Source: Melieria omissa
Taxonomy: Eukaryota > Arthropoda > Insecta > Diptera > Ulidiidae
Direction: 5' to 3'
DNA: 64,000 bases
NCBI GenBank assembly: GCA_963971225.1
Contig: OZ020267.1
Coordinates: forward strand, 85,673,648 to 85,737,647
Part shown: in pieces, positions 29,842-40,929 of the stretch
Numbering within the stretch: position 1 is the stretch's first letter
How the letters are laid out: each line of letters opens with the position of its first letter
Position numbers and translations under genes: made by a program
Notes under the pieces: model-generated
What the model was told of the DNA's origin: nothing
Databases searched by the model: none
Seen by the model: only the letters and a program-made list of their open reading frames with translations

Positions 29842-30745
29842 AGGTTAATCGAACTGACAGAAATAAATTGGCACTTTGACAATTGCTACTCAGAGAAATA
29901 AGTGTACGTCATCTACCTGGTACACTTTATTGATTTCACTATGTATTGAACAATTAAAATTTCAATTATAGTTTTTCAAACCAGTTAATTTTGCTTAATT
30001 GTGTAAACTAACTAGTGAAAATGGAAGAAGACTTTTTACTTTTACTATTGTGGGAAGAAGAGGAAAATAAGCCGTTTACGTTTTTTAAAATCCTCTTGCT
30101 CGTCCGACAGCTTCATCCATAAGCACTGCATTTGCTGAGGTGACTTCGGACTATTTTCTCCTGTTCCCATTTCGGGATTAGCCCGGTAAAAGGAGACTGT
30201 GCTAAATAGAATAAAATCTTGTAAAAAATTAAAAATTTTTTTATTTTCAACCGTGTTAAATCAAAACCGTGTAAAAACAGAATTAGGTGTACTTACATTT
30301 TTGCGGACTCCATTCCTTGCAATAAACAGCTGATTGGAGTTTGGAGATTAATTGAGTTTTTTTTGATAAAAACTTTGACCCCGACCCACGCCTTTTATGG
30401 GCGTTTCCCGGGCAAAATTTTTAGTTTTTTAGATGCAGGAGCCAACCCTCTATTTTAAGTGTTTTGTTTATCTTATTGTATTTGCAAGTCAGTATGAATC
30501 CATTTTTATTTGACTATTAATAAATAATAATAATAATAATAATAAAAGCATACTCATTTATTTTTTCACGAGGGCTCGCTATAGTGCATTAATTCCTCGA
30601 CGAAAAAGTGGGGTTTTTAGGACATTTTTGTCGAAAACACAGTTTGAATGTATTTTTTTGCATTGGTGTCCTAAGCAAATTTGTTGGTCGTTAAAATATC
30701 TGCAAACTTGCCGAAGACAGTAAAGCGATATTCAAAATGATTTAA
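29842..30745. other. Mostly unassigned, with possible Harbinger-like remnants
   Basis: At 30020 the plus strand reads MEEDFLLLLLWEEEENKP, the style of a Harbinger transposase start, then decays. On the minus strand about 30190-30080 encodes a short acidic/basic tail (PQQMQCLWMKLSDEQEDF). Neither can be followed to a domain. The rest is without recognisable content. Confidence 0.3.
30523..30546. repeat. (AAT)n microsatellite
   Basis: About eight AAT units in a row. Confidence 0.9.
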
Positions 30746-30906
30746 GGTAGGATCACACGATTGCCGCAATGCACCAATTTGAGACAATTTTTATTGTGCT
30801 AAATTGTGGCACAATAAAGAAATTGTCACAATCAAATTTTCTGCAGTCACATGATTGCTCCCCTTTACATAAATTTGATTGTCGCAAATTGCCGCAAACC
30901 GATTAA

Positions 30907-31535
30907 GGGCCGTTTTCTCATCTTCCCTAAAGTGAACTTTAGCTAAAGGTCACTTTAAAGTGCCCGGTAAATATTTTCGTTTTCTCATCTTCCTGATAAA
31001 TATAAATTTAACAAGTCTGATTTTTTGGCAACACTGGTCTACGATGGGCAGCACTTGGCGGCGCAATCAGCTGTTTTTGAAAAATTATAATTATTTTTGA
31101 AGGAAAAAAAGAAAAATTTTGCCTGGCAAAATCTTGTTGATGCTTTTACTGCCAAATGGGGCGTGTCCTGACGTTGGAAATCGTTGAGGGATAAGTTTGA
31201 CAGCTTGAAGCGTAAGTCCAAGCTGGAACTTGCAGCGCAGAAGAGCGAGACGTATCGCACAGGTGGCGGCCCAGCAGCGATTGGACATGTCAGCAGTGCA
31301 AAGCAGTGAAATAGTCCAATTGGCTGTTATATGTTATATTTGCCGCATTTTGCGACTCCGTACCTTCAAAAGCGTCTTCCAGTGCATGAATTTAAGAAAC
31401 ACGCCTATTTTCCATACCGAAAGATCTCAAATTCAAATTTCATTTCAAATTGTAATTTCATTATCAGCTGTTTTTTGTTTATAAACAAACATATGCATGT
31501 ACTTGGCACCACTTCCACTTAAAGTGGAACGGCCC
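30907..31535 (+). mobile_element. Nested Harbinger-type element with GGGCCGTT ends
   Basis: Ends GGGCCGTTTTC and, reversed, GGGCCGTTCCA are flanked by TAA at 30904-30906 and 31536-31538. It is 629 bp and carries a fragment of the Myb/SANT-like accessory gene, so it is a deletion derivative of an autonomous Harbinger. Confidence 0.75.
31112..31309 (+). pseudogene. Myb/SANT-like DNA-binding protein fragment
   Basis: Plus-strand sequence reads FAWQNLVDAFTAKWG, an in-frame TGA, then RWKSLRDKFDSLKRKSKLEL and TYRTGGGPAA before a second TGA. A tryptophan-spaced trihelix followed by a KTGGGP-like end is typical of the Myb/SANT protein encoded beside the Harbinger transposase; it helps nuclear import and end binding. 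Too short and interrupted to work. Confidence 0.7.
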
Positions 31536-31678
31536 TAAGTGGCAATAATTGCCGGCTTTCAGTCACACGATTGGTATAATATATGGCAACTTTGGGAAAC
31601 AGCTGTTGTGTCATACTGCAAATTGTATAAATTGAAAATTGAAACATTGCGAAAATTGAATACAATTATTTAAAGGTG

Positions 31679-32051
31679 ATGTGGTCTCAAAAAAAGAAGA
31701 AAATTGTATCAGCTTTGATAATTGCGTGTGCACTTAATGAAAATAAAATTCAAAAAAAGAAAAAAAGCAATATTCAAAGAAGAACGTGGGTCCGAGAGTG
31801 GCTCACAAAAAGAAGCACTAATGGCGCATATGAAACAACATTGATGGAGTTTCGGGAAATAGACAACCAAAACTTTTTGTTTACAAATTGTATTCGGATG
31901 GATGACAAAACCTTCAAGGAATTGTTGGAGCTAGTGTCACCTTACATAAGGAAGCAAGACACAAATATGCGTAAAGCGATCCCAGAACAAGAACGCTTAG
32001 CAGTGACACTTCGTTTTCTTGCTTCTGGGGACAGCTATAAAAGTCTTTCGG
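31679..32051 (+). pseudogene. Harbinger (HARBI1-like) transposase N-terminus
   Basis: From the ATG at 31679 it reads MWSQKKKKIV..., with WVREWLTKR, FRMDDKTF-like CIRMDDKTFKELLELVSPYI, and ERLAVTLRFLASGDSYKSLS, the conserved N-terminal region of PIF/Harbinger nucleases. The DDE catalytic core is absent: the frame is broken at 32052 by the truncated Gypsy B LTR and stops at 32068. Function in the family: cut-and-paste transposition at TWA. Confidence 0.85.
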
Positions 32052-32450
32052 TGGATTGCGCAATTTAAAAATAAAACAACTTTAGTTATCCAAACGCAGT
32101 CAACAAAAACCAACTAGCACTTTATTTCACAGATTCACACTTCACTGTTTTTACACTTAATTATTTGCTTGAGTACTCCGTGTGGCACCTTCACTAGTCA
32201 AAATCAGACTGACTCGCTGCGCCGCACCCGGCTGCCTTTTATACCTGTCCGGCCGCGCAGATCGTTGTCGCACGTTCCGGAGTGGACTAAAGGTTTCCAT
32301 CATTGCCAGGTTGGACTAAAAGTTGCCATCATTGCCAGGTTGGCCTAAAAGTTTCCCTTATTATCGCGGCCGTCGTTGCCGGATTGAATTATAGCACGGT
32401 GCGTAGCGACAGGGTTGCTTTGCACAGCGACAGACTGTCTTATCGTCACA
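32052..32450 (-). repeat. Gypsy B 3' LTR, outer edge missing
   Basis: It starts at TGGATTGCGCAATTT, about 55-70 bp into the LTR, and ends TATCGTCACA next to a purine-rich tract (GGTGGGCAG on the minus strand). It carries two or three repeats of GACTAAAAGTTTCCATCATTGCCAGGTTGG-like sequence at about 32285-32355. Confidence 0.85.
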
Positions 32451-32569
32451 CTGCCCACCACTTAGACTTGTTCGTCCCGAACACGTGCCGAGGCTCCGCT
32501 GTGATAAGGCGCCAGGCGCTCCAAATGGACTACCTTCAGCTTAGCGCCTTTATTGCTGCAACGTTGAAT

Positions 32570-34675
32570 CTATACCACGTCGTTAATCCTAGTCACGACT
32601 TTGTACGGTCCTTCCCATGACGCTTGAAGTTTCGGAGACAAACCTTTCCTCCGCTGCGGGTTGTAGAGCATTACCAGATCGCCCTCTTGGAACCCTGCTG
32701 AGTTGGCCCGTAGATCATATCTGGCTTTCGCCTTATCGCTGACCAGTTTGGTGCGACTCCTTATAAACTGGTGAATTTCCTCCAGTTCCGCCCGCTTATT
32801 GACCGCGTAGTCCGTCTTAGCGCCTCCCGTCGTGCCGACTACCCCGAACTTCAAGTCAGCGGGTAACCGCAACTCTGTGCCGAACACTGCTCGGGCTGGA
32901 GTGAGTGATGTCGTGTCGTGCGGGGCTGACCTATACGCCATCAGGAACAGGGGGATATGCGTGTCCCAATCCTTTTGTTTCCTGCCTACCACTTTCCGCA
33001 GGTATTCCTCCAGTGTCCGGTTAAAGCGTTCCACCATGCCGTCGGACTGTGGGTGCAAAGGAGTGGTACGCGTTTTCTTTATCCCCAGCAGCTCACACAC
33101 TTCCTTGAATACCGCAGACTCGAAATTCCGGCCTTGATCTGAGTGCAACTCCAACGGAACTCCGAGCCTGGCTACCCAGTTGTTTACCAGCTTTTCCGAG
33201 ATCGTAGTGGCCTCCTGGTTAGGAATAGGGTACACTTCGGGCCATTTGCTGAAGTAATGCATTACCACCAGCACATATTTGTTGCCTTGAGTGCTAGTTG
33301 GGAATGGGCCGGCGACGTCCATAGCAATCCGCTTGAAGGGCGCTCCCACGTTGTACTGCTGCATGCGGCCTCGAGATTTTCTTGTCGGCTCTTTCGCGGC
33401 TGAACATCGGTCGCAGCTCTTAATCCAATCGGCTACAGACTCCTGACATCCTACCCAGTAGAATCGTCTTTTTATTTTGGCGACGGTTTTGGTGATGCCC
33501 AGGTGCCCTCCACTGGAGTCGTTATGGTATGCCTCGATGACCTCGTTGATTCTGCATTTCGGCACTTCCATTAGAGAGTTGCTGGTCCGACCATCCGCGC
33601 TCTCCCATTCGCGGTACAGGCATCCTTCTTTCAGCCGCAGACTTTTCCACTGTGCCCAGTAAGCCTTAGCGATCGGGCTTTCACCGACCATCTCCTGCCA
33701 GTCTGGACGTGCGCCTTGCTTCTTGCCTTCGACGATTTTTGCAAGATCCGCATCCTCACGCTGGTCCTTTTGTAGCCTCTCCTCTGGCATAACGCTTACC
33801 AACCGGACGTCCACTATCTGTTCTTTGCTTACGGCTGGCGAGCACGGCCTGCATTCGACTTTGCACGGACGGCGTGACAAGGCATCGGCATTTCCATGGC
33901 TACTGCCCTTGCGATGCTCTATCGTGTAGTCGTAGCTCTGCAGTCGCTCGATCCACCGCGCCAATTGCCCTTCAGGATCCTTAAAGTTCAGGAGCCATCT
34001 CAATGCCGCCTGATCTGTGCGCAGGCGAAACCTTTGTCCATACAAAAATTTGTGGAAGTGTTTTACGCAGTCCAATACCGCCAGCAGTTCTCTCCGTGTC
34101 ACACAGTAGTTGCGTTCCGGTTTCGATAGAACCCTACTGTAGTACGCTATCACTTGTTCCTGGCCGTCTATTATCTGTGATAGCACACCGCCAATACTAT
34201 TCCCGCTTGCATCTGTATCCAGCACAAACATCTCCCCAGGCACGGGGAAGGCCAGAATTGGAGCACTGCACAGTTTTTCCTTCAGACGTGCAAAAGCCTG
34301 TTCCTGCTCCTCATTCCACTCGAAAGCTTGGCTCTTTTTCGTCAGTTTGTGCAAGCTGCTGGCTATGTTCGCGAATCCTGGAACAAATCGGCGGTAGTAT
34401 GTGCACAGGCCCAGGAAACTGCGGAGTTCGTGTAGATTGCATGGCCGGGGCCACTCCTTCACCGCCGTGATTTTGCCTTCATCCGTATGTACTCCGCGGG
34501 CGGAAACCATATGACCCAGATACTTGACCTCCTTTTGGAACAGCGACCACTTCTTCGGGTTGAGTGTAAGCCCGGCTTCTCGTATCCGCTCGAATACCTC
34601 CTTTAGCTTTCCCAGGTAGCCGTCAAAGTTTTTACTCCTCACGATTATGTCGTCGAGGTACACCAGACACGTCCG
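32570..34675 (-). pseudogene. Gypsy B RT end, RNase H and integrase
   Basis: The frame from 34663 encodes the end of RT (YLDDIIVRS), RNase H (DTDASGNSIGG, RRELLAVLD) and integrase with HHCC, MDVAGPFP, SDQGRNFES and ERFNRTLEEY, that is, all catalytic residues. It stops early at TAG 32570-32572, where Gypsy A has Tyr, losing about 35 C-terminal residues. Upstream a TAG (34676-34678), for the Trp in A, separates it from the rest of RT in the same frame. Confidence 0.9.
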
Positions 34676-35398
34676 CTAATGCAGCCCTGTTAGCACGCGT
34701 TCCATTAGCCGCTCGAATGTTGCTGGTGCGTTGCAGATTCCAAACGGCATGACGGTGAACTGCCACAAACCATCGCCAACACTGAAAGCCGTTTTCTCCT
34801 TGTCCATGTCTGCAAGCTCTACCTGCCAATAGCCGCTGCGTAAGTCGAGCGTGGAGAACCACTGCGTGCCTGACAGTGTGTCCAGGGTGTCATCGATCCG
34901 AGGTAGTGGATAACTGTCCTTCTTGGTCACATCATTGAGCTTCCGATAATCCACACAAAATCGGGTACTGCCATCCTTTTTCTTGATTAGCACGACCGGT
35001 GAGCACCAGGGGCCCGAAGAAGGCTCTATGACCTTTTCTGTATGCATGTTTTCGATCAAATTTGTGACCTCTTCCCTCTTGGCCAGCGGAACTCGTCTGT
35101 GCGGTTGGCGAATCGGTTTTGCACTTCCGGTGTCGATATTGTGCTTCACTATGGCTGTTCTTCCGCCTGCTTCTGCCGCAAATATTGACCCATAGTGCTG
35201 CAGGAGGGACCTCGCCTTCTGTTTCTGCTTGGCCGTCAACTCGCTGCTCCACTGGTTCTCCTGCGGTATGACGTCCTTTTTGAAACCGCTCTTCCTATTA
35301 CCTCCAGGTGGGCTACTCTCGCAATTGACCACGGCTACAGCTTCCTTACACTCGCCTTCGCTCATAGCCGGTTTGCAGCGGGAATTCAACGTTGGCAT
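34676..35398 (-). pseudogene. Gypsy B reverse transcriptase
   Basis: It encodes RT up to the TAG at 34676: FCVDYRKLN, STLDLRSGYWQ, MPFGICNAPATF. Compared with A the region between protease and RT is shortened by a deletion (from about 35360) that removes some 75 codons. Confidence 0.88.
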
Positions 35399-35702
35399 AT
35401 CTCAGCAAATTTTCCTTCAGGTCCAGCGTAAAACCGTGCCTAATCATGAAATCCACGCCGATAATCACATCGTCCATTATATCCGCGACGATGAATTCAT
35501 GTTCCAGGCTGCTGGTGCCGATAGAAATCGTTTTCGTAACTTTTCCTCTTACCGGCGCGCACTCGCCAGTCGCAGTCCGCAGCTGTATGCCATGCAGCGG
35601 TTCCCAGTTCTTCAGCAGCTTCCTTTTTATGATCGAATATGACGCTTCAGTATCCAGTGTCAACACGAACAGCTTTCCATCTATCCTTCCTTCAATTGTC
35701 AA
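35346..35702 (-). pseudogene. Gypsy B protease with altered active site
   Basis: Protease related to that of A, but the active site reads DTEAS instead of DTGAS, so the invariant Gly is lost. The VIIGVDFM motif is kept. The frame ends shortly after, at the deletion. Confidence 0.87.
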
Positions 35703-35796
35703 GCTGCTGGGCTGTCGTTTCAGCTGTGAGACAAGGGCGGTGGGGCGGCAGATTGTGGGGATCAGCTCACGCCCCTTTGGGCTGACCCGTTTTAGT

Positions 35797-37237
35797 TTAA
35801 CGACTCGCCGTCCTTAGCCCTGCGCTTGTTGGCTGGGCCTCGGTTGTCAGTATTCCTCGCTTCAGGCGATTGCGATTGAGAACGGGAAGCCTCTTTCGTT
35901 GACGGCAGTCTCGTGATATGTGGCCCTGCTTGCCACATATCCAGCAAACAACCTTAGAGGAGACCACCCGTGGCCTGTCCAGTATCTCCGAGCTTATGGC
36001 CTGGATCGGAATGTCGTTGTCCGCCTGAATCTGGCGTATCCTTGCAGGTGCATACCGAGTGCTCCCAATCCATGCCGCTTCATATGTCATCGCGGTGGTC
36101 ACCGTCTCCTTAAATGTCGGCTTGCCCATCATCAACGCACTGCGACGTGCCTCCGGATCATGAAGACTTTCAATAAACGCCTCTATCTTCATCCTTTCGA
36201 GATCATCAGCGCCGAAGGACGGGTAGCACAGCTGTACGAACCGCTCAATGTCTGCCGCATATGTCTGCAGCGCCTGCTTCAGCTCACAGTAGTACAGCGT
36301 TCTGTTGTGCTCGTCGCTGTATTTGGCTGCCAGCGCCCTTATGACGGTCTCGTACTCACTTCGTAGACATTCTGGAACTGATTTTATTACCTCAGCCGCA
36401 GCACCTTTAAGAGCCAGCGCCAATCTCCGACCTTTCCTTACATCGGTCCACTGATTTTCCAGAGCAGCCAGGTCGAATTGTAGCTTGAAGGTATCGAACG
36501 GCGTAGTCCCATCATAAGTAGGCACTTCTGCTCGGGTGGCAACACTTTCCGGAACCGGCGGCAAGCATTCTCGCGGCTGTACCTCTCGAAGCCGTTCGTC
36601 TATCTTTCTGTGCATCGAATCTTCCAGAATGTCAACTCGTTTGTTCAAGGACTCATCCAGGTTGTCAACTCGTCTGTTCAGGGATTCACCCATTTCGTCA
36701 ACTCGTTTGTCCCAATTCTCTATTCGCGTCTCGAGATGCTCAACTTTCACGTTCAGCCTATTGGAAATTTCCTCCACCTTCTGCTCTATGCGCGCAGAAT
36801 TTTCCGCCATCTCTCGATTTGCAGTCTCGACTTTTGCCGAAATTTCGAGATTCGTAGTTTCCATTTTCGCTGCCATCTCTTGATTCGCAGTTTCCATCTT
36901 CGCTGCCATCTGCACCGACATTTCACGATTTTCACGATTGGAAGTCTCGAACATGCCTTTTATTGCAATCATTAGCTGGCTCAGGTCTAATGCTTGTAAT
37001 GGTCCGGCCGGCGCAGCCGTACTTTGCATCGACGCAGCACCCGCAGGCGATTCCTCCACTTTGGCCGACGCCTCTTGCTCCTACGTTCCGAACTCGTGTG
37101 CAGCCCAATCGATGCCTCGTGATTCACACGCCTCGCAAGCGCAGCTGCAGCTCCACTATTCCGCCAGCAGTCGGCAAATTCCAGGCAGCCAGCTCCTTCT
37201 TCAGCTGGTATACCTTCAGCAGCTCGAGTTTAACCAT
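35797..37237 (-). pseudogene. Gypsy B Gag
   Basis: It starts at ATG 37237 with the same SAP-like start as Gypsy A. A 2-nt deletion at about 37134 and a TAG at about 37083 destroy the N-terminal frame; a long frame resumes at 37059. It has a coiled coil with heptads, a capsid region and a CCHC knuckle (CWICGKQGHISRDC), and a frame change near the C-terminus. The gag-pol overlap sequence is identical to that of A. Confidence 0.87.
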
Positions 37238-37291
37238 GTCCGTGCTTTTATAATTTTATTTATTTAGTTATTTTCAATTTTCCACAATCCC

Positions 37292-37314
37292 ACTTCTGAC
37301 ACCAAATGTTACGA
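37292..37314 (-). promoter_or_regulatory. Gypsy B primer-binding site
   Basis: The minus strand reads TGGTGTCAGAAGTGGGATTG two bases after the 5' LTR, complementary to the 3' end of insect tRNA-Leu (CAA/CAG type). Confidence 0.8.
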
Positions 37315-37316
37315 AT

Positions 37317-37409
37317 ACTAGTTCTAGTGGGCTGTTACGTAACACTGGATTGCGCAATTTGAAAATAAAACAACTTTAGTTATCCAAACGCAGTCAACAA
37401 AAACCAACT
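37317..37409 (-). repeat. Gypsy B 5' LTR fragment
   Basis: The first 93 bp (plus-strand sense) of the LTR, starting TGTTACGAATACTAGT. It is cut where the Copia LTR begins. Confidence 0.85.
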
Positions 37410-37602
37410 TTTAAGCGCAGAGTTACGTCTGAACTCCTTTATTCAATTCAATTTTATTATTACAGAGTGAGAAAACAAGAATGTGAGCACACCAATCATG
37501 GAATGAGCAAGTAAAAGAACAAAAGAAAAAACAACAAAATTAAAGATGATCAATGTGTTAGACATCGATAGAAGTGTGTAAAGATATCGATAATTTTAAC
37601 AC
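37410..37602 (-). repeat. Copia 3' LTR
   Basis: The minus strand reads a polypurine tract ATCGAGAGGGAG followed by TGTTAAAATTATCG, the LTR start at 37602. It runs to about 37410, where it abuts the Gypsy B LTR. The outer end does not show a clean CA, so it may be clipped. Confidence 0.75.
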
Positions 37603-37639
37603 TCCCTCTCGATATCTTCTAATCAAAAATATTCAAGAT

Positions 37640-38839
37640 TAATTTTCATACATTCCAAAATTTAAAATTAAATTTCTATGCTTTTCTACTGACAATGACT
37701 TGGTTAATTGATCTGCAAGCTGCTCATCGGTAGGTATGTACTGAACAGCAATTTCATTTTGAGACTGCATATCACATGTGTAAAAATACTGTGTATCTTA
37801 ATGCCGAGTACGCTTCGATGACTGTGGACTCAAAACTAAAGTGATTGCTTTTTGGTTATCGCAAAAAATCGTTGTTGGTTGACGCTGTACGAGACCCAAA
37901 TTAGACATGAGTTTCCTCAAACTAATTGTCGTTTGAGGCCACAAACTCAGCTTCAGTGGTTGATGTCGCTGTCACCGTCTGCTTTCTTGAGCTCCATGCA
38001 ACAGCTCCATTGTTCAGCAAAATGATCCAGCCAGTGGTGCTTTTTCTGGTTTCAAGGTCTCCAGCCCAGTCAGAATCGCAAAAACTAATTAGCTTATTTT
38101 GATTGCCATGCGTTGGCGAAAATGTTATGCCCATATCGGTGGTACCCTTCAAATATCTGAATATACGTTTGACGCCTTTCCAATGAGTTGTGCTTGGTTT
38201 TTCCATGTATCGACTGAGAACTCCAACTCCATAAGCAATATCTGGGCGTGAGCAAACCATAAGATACATGAGTGAACCAATAGCTTCTCTGTAAGGAAAA
38301 TTTTCATCATCAGAAACACCTTCATATTTTGTGTAAATCATTCCAGGCACTGTTGGGGCAGAGACAGAAGAACAATTAGTGTGATTAAAACGATTAAGTA
38401 TTCGATTTATATATGCCGACTGATAAATCTTTAATTTTCTCTTCTCTCGCTCCCTCTTAATCTGCATACCGACGAAAAATTCTGCTTCTTTATACGTTAT
38501 ACAAAATTCTTTATGTAGTTTATTTAGCATATTCATAATTAAATTCGTATCATTGCCGCAAAGTAAACCGTCATCAACGTAGAGTGCCAAATATAAAATA
38601 AAACACTGAGATGTGTATGTGAACACACACTGGTCAGCTGATGACTGCTTAAATCCGCTACGCAATAGAAAATCGACTATCTTTTTGTTCCATTGTCTGG
38701 AAGCCTGTTTAAGGCCGTATATTCCTTTTTTCAACATAAAAATTCGATCATCTACAGCAAATCGCCGTTTTGACATCGAATTGGTATATTTCAAAGTTTT
38801 CTGCTGCAGCGATCGACAGTAAAATTCGAACTGATTCAT
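37640..38839 (-). pseudogene. Copia RT (second half) and RNase H, unit 1
   Basis: It contains RT motifs KKGIYGLKQASRQW and YVDD (LALYVDDGLLCG), then the connection and RNase H with SFCDSDWAGD and STTEAEFVAS. The frame stops at 37922; the RNase H end (LRKLMSNLGL, FCDNQKAI) continues in another frame with a further stop at about 37800. A 50-bp deletion at 38766, relative to units 2 and 3, disconnects it from the RT start. Confidence 0.9.
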
Positions 38840-39451
38840 ACCGCACTACAGGCGCGTATATTTCATCGTAGTCTATTTTAAATTTTTGTAAACATCCCCG
38901 TGCTACAAGTCTAGCTTTGAACTTTTCGATTTCTCCTTTTGCGTTTAATTTCTTCTTAAACACCCAACGATTCGTAATTACGTGCTTGTCAGGAGTGCGG
39001 GAAACTAACACCCAAGTTTTGTTCTCTTGTAGAGATTGTAACTCCTCATCAATAGCCTTTTGCCATTTTCTGGCATCTGCGCTATTCATTGCCTCCTCGA
39101 GACTATTTGGCTCAAGCTCTGCCATAAAAACTTCAGCAATATTAAGATTTTCATCTTCTCTGTTTGATTTCTTCCTCAAACGCGTGTTATAAGGGCTTCT
39201 TGGTAATGCCAATCTGGGATCTAAGACCACGGCCGCGCTGTCATTGTCGTTTACTTTGTCTGACTCTTTCGATTCATTAGCTTGATGCTCTGGTGAGTAA
39301 CTTTGCGTGTGCGTTTCTATGATTTCATGTGGCTCCCTTTGTTTTTCATTAAAAATTACATCACGTCGTATATAAATTTTCTTCGAACTAACCTCATAGA
39401 CTCTGTAGGCTTTACTTTCATCATTGTAACCGATCATGATACATTTCATTG
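38748..39451 (-). pseudogene. Copia IN-RT linker and RT first half, unit 1
   Basis: It starts inside the 223-bp tandem duplication and encodes the acidic linker and the RT start (AMNSADARKWQKAIDEELQS, NRWVFKKKLN, ARLVARGCLQKF, YAPVVRYESVR, QFDVKTA). This copy lacks the MITE: the TTAA in the KKKLN codons is intact. It ends at the 50-bp deletion. Confidence 0.9.
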
Positions 39452-39695
39452 AATTTTTCTCCCATTTAGTTCATTGTTTTGTCTGACTCTTTCGATTCAT
39501 TAGCTTGATGCTCTGGTGAGTAACTTTGCGTGTGCGTTTCTATGATTTCATGTGGCTCCCTTTGTTTTTCATTAAAAATTACATCACGTCGTATATAAAT
39601 TTTCTTCGAACTAACCTCATAGACTCTGTAGGCTTTACTTTCATCATTGTAACCGATCATGATACATTTCATTGAATTTTTCTCCCATTTAGTTC
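39250..39695 (-). repeat. 223-bp tandem duplication in Copia pol
   Basis: Two adjacent copies of 223 bp, second ATG of the repeated stretch MKCIMIGYNDESKAYRVYE at 39449 and 39672. As 223 is not a multiple of three it shifts the frame between integrase and RT. Also present in units 2 (about 46912-47357) and 3 (about 54569-55014). Confidence 0.9.
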
Positions 39696-40868
39696 GTTGT
39701 TCTTTTGGTATGTGCACAAAAACTTCACTGCCAAAAACCTTCAAGTGCTTAACACATGGTTTGCGTCCGAACCACAGCTCATAAGGGGTGGCTCCACCAA
39801 TTACTTCTGACGATATTCGGTTTCTGAGGTACACAGCCGTGTCTGTAGCTTCACCCCATAAGTACAATGGTAAATCTTTAGAATGTAGCATGGATTTTGC
39901 GGTTTCAACTATAGTTCTGTTCTGCCGTTCAATAAAGCCATTTTGCTCTGGCGCTCTAGGAGTAGAAAATTGTTGTTTGATACCTTTTGATAATAGAAAC
40001 TCCTTCACGGCATTGTTACGAAATTCTAAACCACCATCAGATCTCAACTTCTTAATGCTGTGGCCATCTGCTCGCACGTCAGCATAAAGTTGCTTTAATT
40101 TATCCAAAACATCGCTCTTCTCCTTCAGAAAGTACACGAAACAATATCTAGAAAAATCATCTTTTAATAACATAAAATAATTAGCACCGCCAATCGATGG
40201 CGAGCTCATTTTTCCACATAAATCAACATGAAACGTCTCACCAGGAATTTTCGATCGATTTGCACCAGATTTGTCGAACATCAAACGATGTTGCTTACCA
40301 AGAGCACAGCCTTCACAAAACGGATTTGCTGCGTCGATAGTATCAAAAACCAGCCCTTTAACGATTTTGTTGTTGTTCATTTTCCGTAAAGTTTCAAAAT
40401 TAACGTGACCTAGGCGTTCATGCCAAACTTTTATTGAAGCCGCGTTGTTCAAATCAGCAATATTCACAGGTTTTAAATTCATTCTATACAGCTTACTTTC
40501 ACGATACCCATCAGCCAAAATACGATCACCTTTCTTGAATATAACGCGTTGACCGCTTTTAAGAAATATTACATCCATACCTTTTCCTGTTGCTTGCGAA
40601 ATTGACCCAAAATTTCTGTCCAGATCGGGAACGTAGAGTACACTTTAAGTGTGTAAATAGCGTCGGTCTTATCCGAATTTATCACGCGCACATCGACGTC
40701 ACCTTGGCCAACAGCACACAATTTTCTGCCATCACCAACACGAACCTTACAAAAATCTTTTGGAAAAGTTGAGTAATTCTTAAAGAACTCCTTCTGAAAA
40801 CTCATATGATCCGAGGCCCCCGAATCAGCATACCAATTACTTTGAACGTTGTTACTTGCCGAACTCAT
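39466..40868 (-). pseudogene. Copia protease and integrase, unit 1
   Basis: Protease (from about 40868) has WYADSGASDHM. A one-base loss at about 40645 separates it from the LYVPDLDRN linker. Integrase shows HHCC (WHERLGHVN, CEGC), catalytic Asp in FHVDLCGKM, Asp in LRSDGGLEF and Glu in GFIERQNRT, all present. It ends in the 223-bp duplication. Confidence 0.9.
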
Positions 40869-40929
40869 TAAAATTGATTGTAACGTAAATAGTTCTTCTT
40901 CTTCATTTCTTTGCAGTTCATAAACTTTG

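Larger units (their letters stand above)
30746..32051 (+). mobile_element. PIF/Harbinger element, truncated on the right
   Basis: The left end GGTAGGATCACACGATTGCC follows TAA (30743-30745), as PIF/Harbinger elements prefer TWA targets. The subterminal TCACACGATTG recurs at about 31568. The element encodes the N-terminus of a Harbinger transposase (31679-32051) and is cut at 32052, where the truncated LTR of Gypsy B begins. Another Harbinger-type element sits inside it (30907-31535). Confidence 0.7.
32052..37409 (-). mobile_element. Gypsy B: degenerate LTR retrotransposon
   Basis: This is a relative of Gypsy A with the same gene order on the minus strand. Both LTRs are incomplete: the left (32052-32450) lacks its outer edge, about 55-70 bp, where it meets the Harbinger gene, and the right (37317-37409) keeps only its first 93 bp before a Copia LTR. 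So no target duplication can be read. The solo LTR at 4886-5227 belongs to this subfamily. Coding has many lesions (see parts). Confidence 0.9.

Noticed and set aside
30020..30190. A functional Harbinger or Myb gene
   Set aside because: Only short resemblances on both strands, no domain can be followed.
37410..37602. Copia LTR as an intact LTR with known outer edge
   Set aside because: No CA end and no target duplication where it meets the Gypsy B LTR, so it may be clipped.
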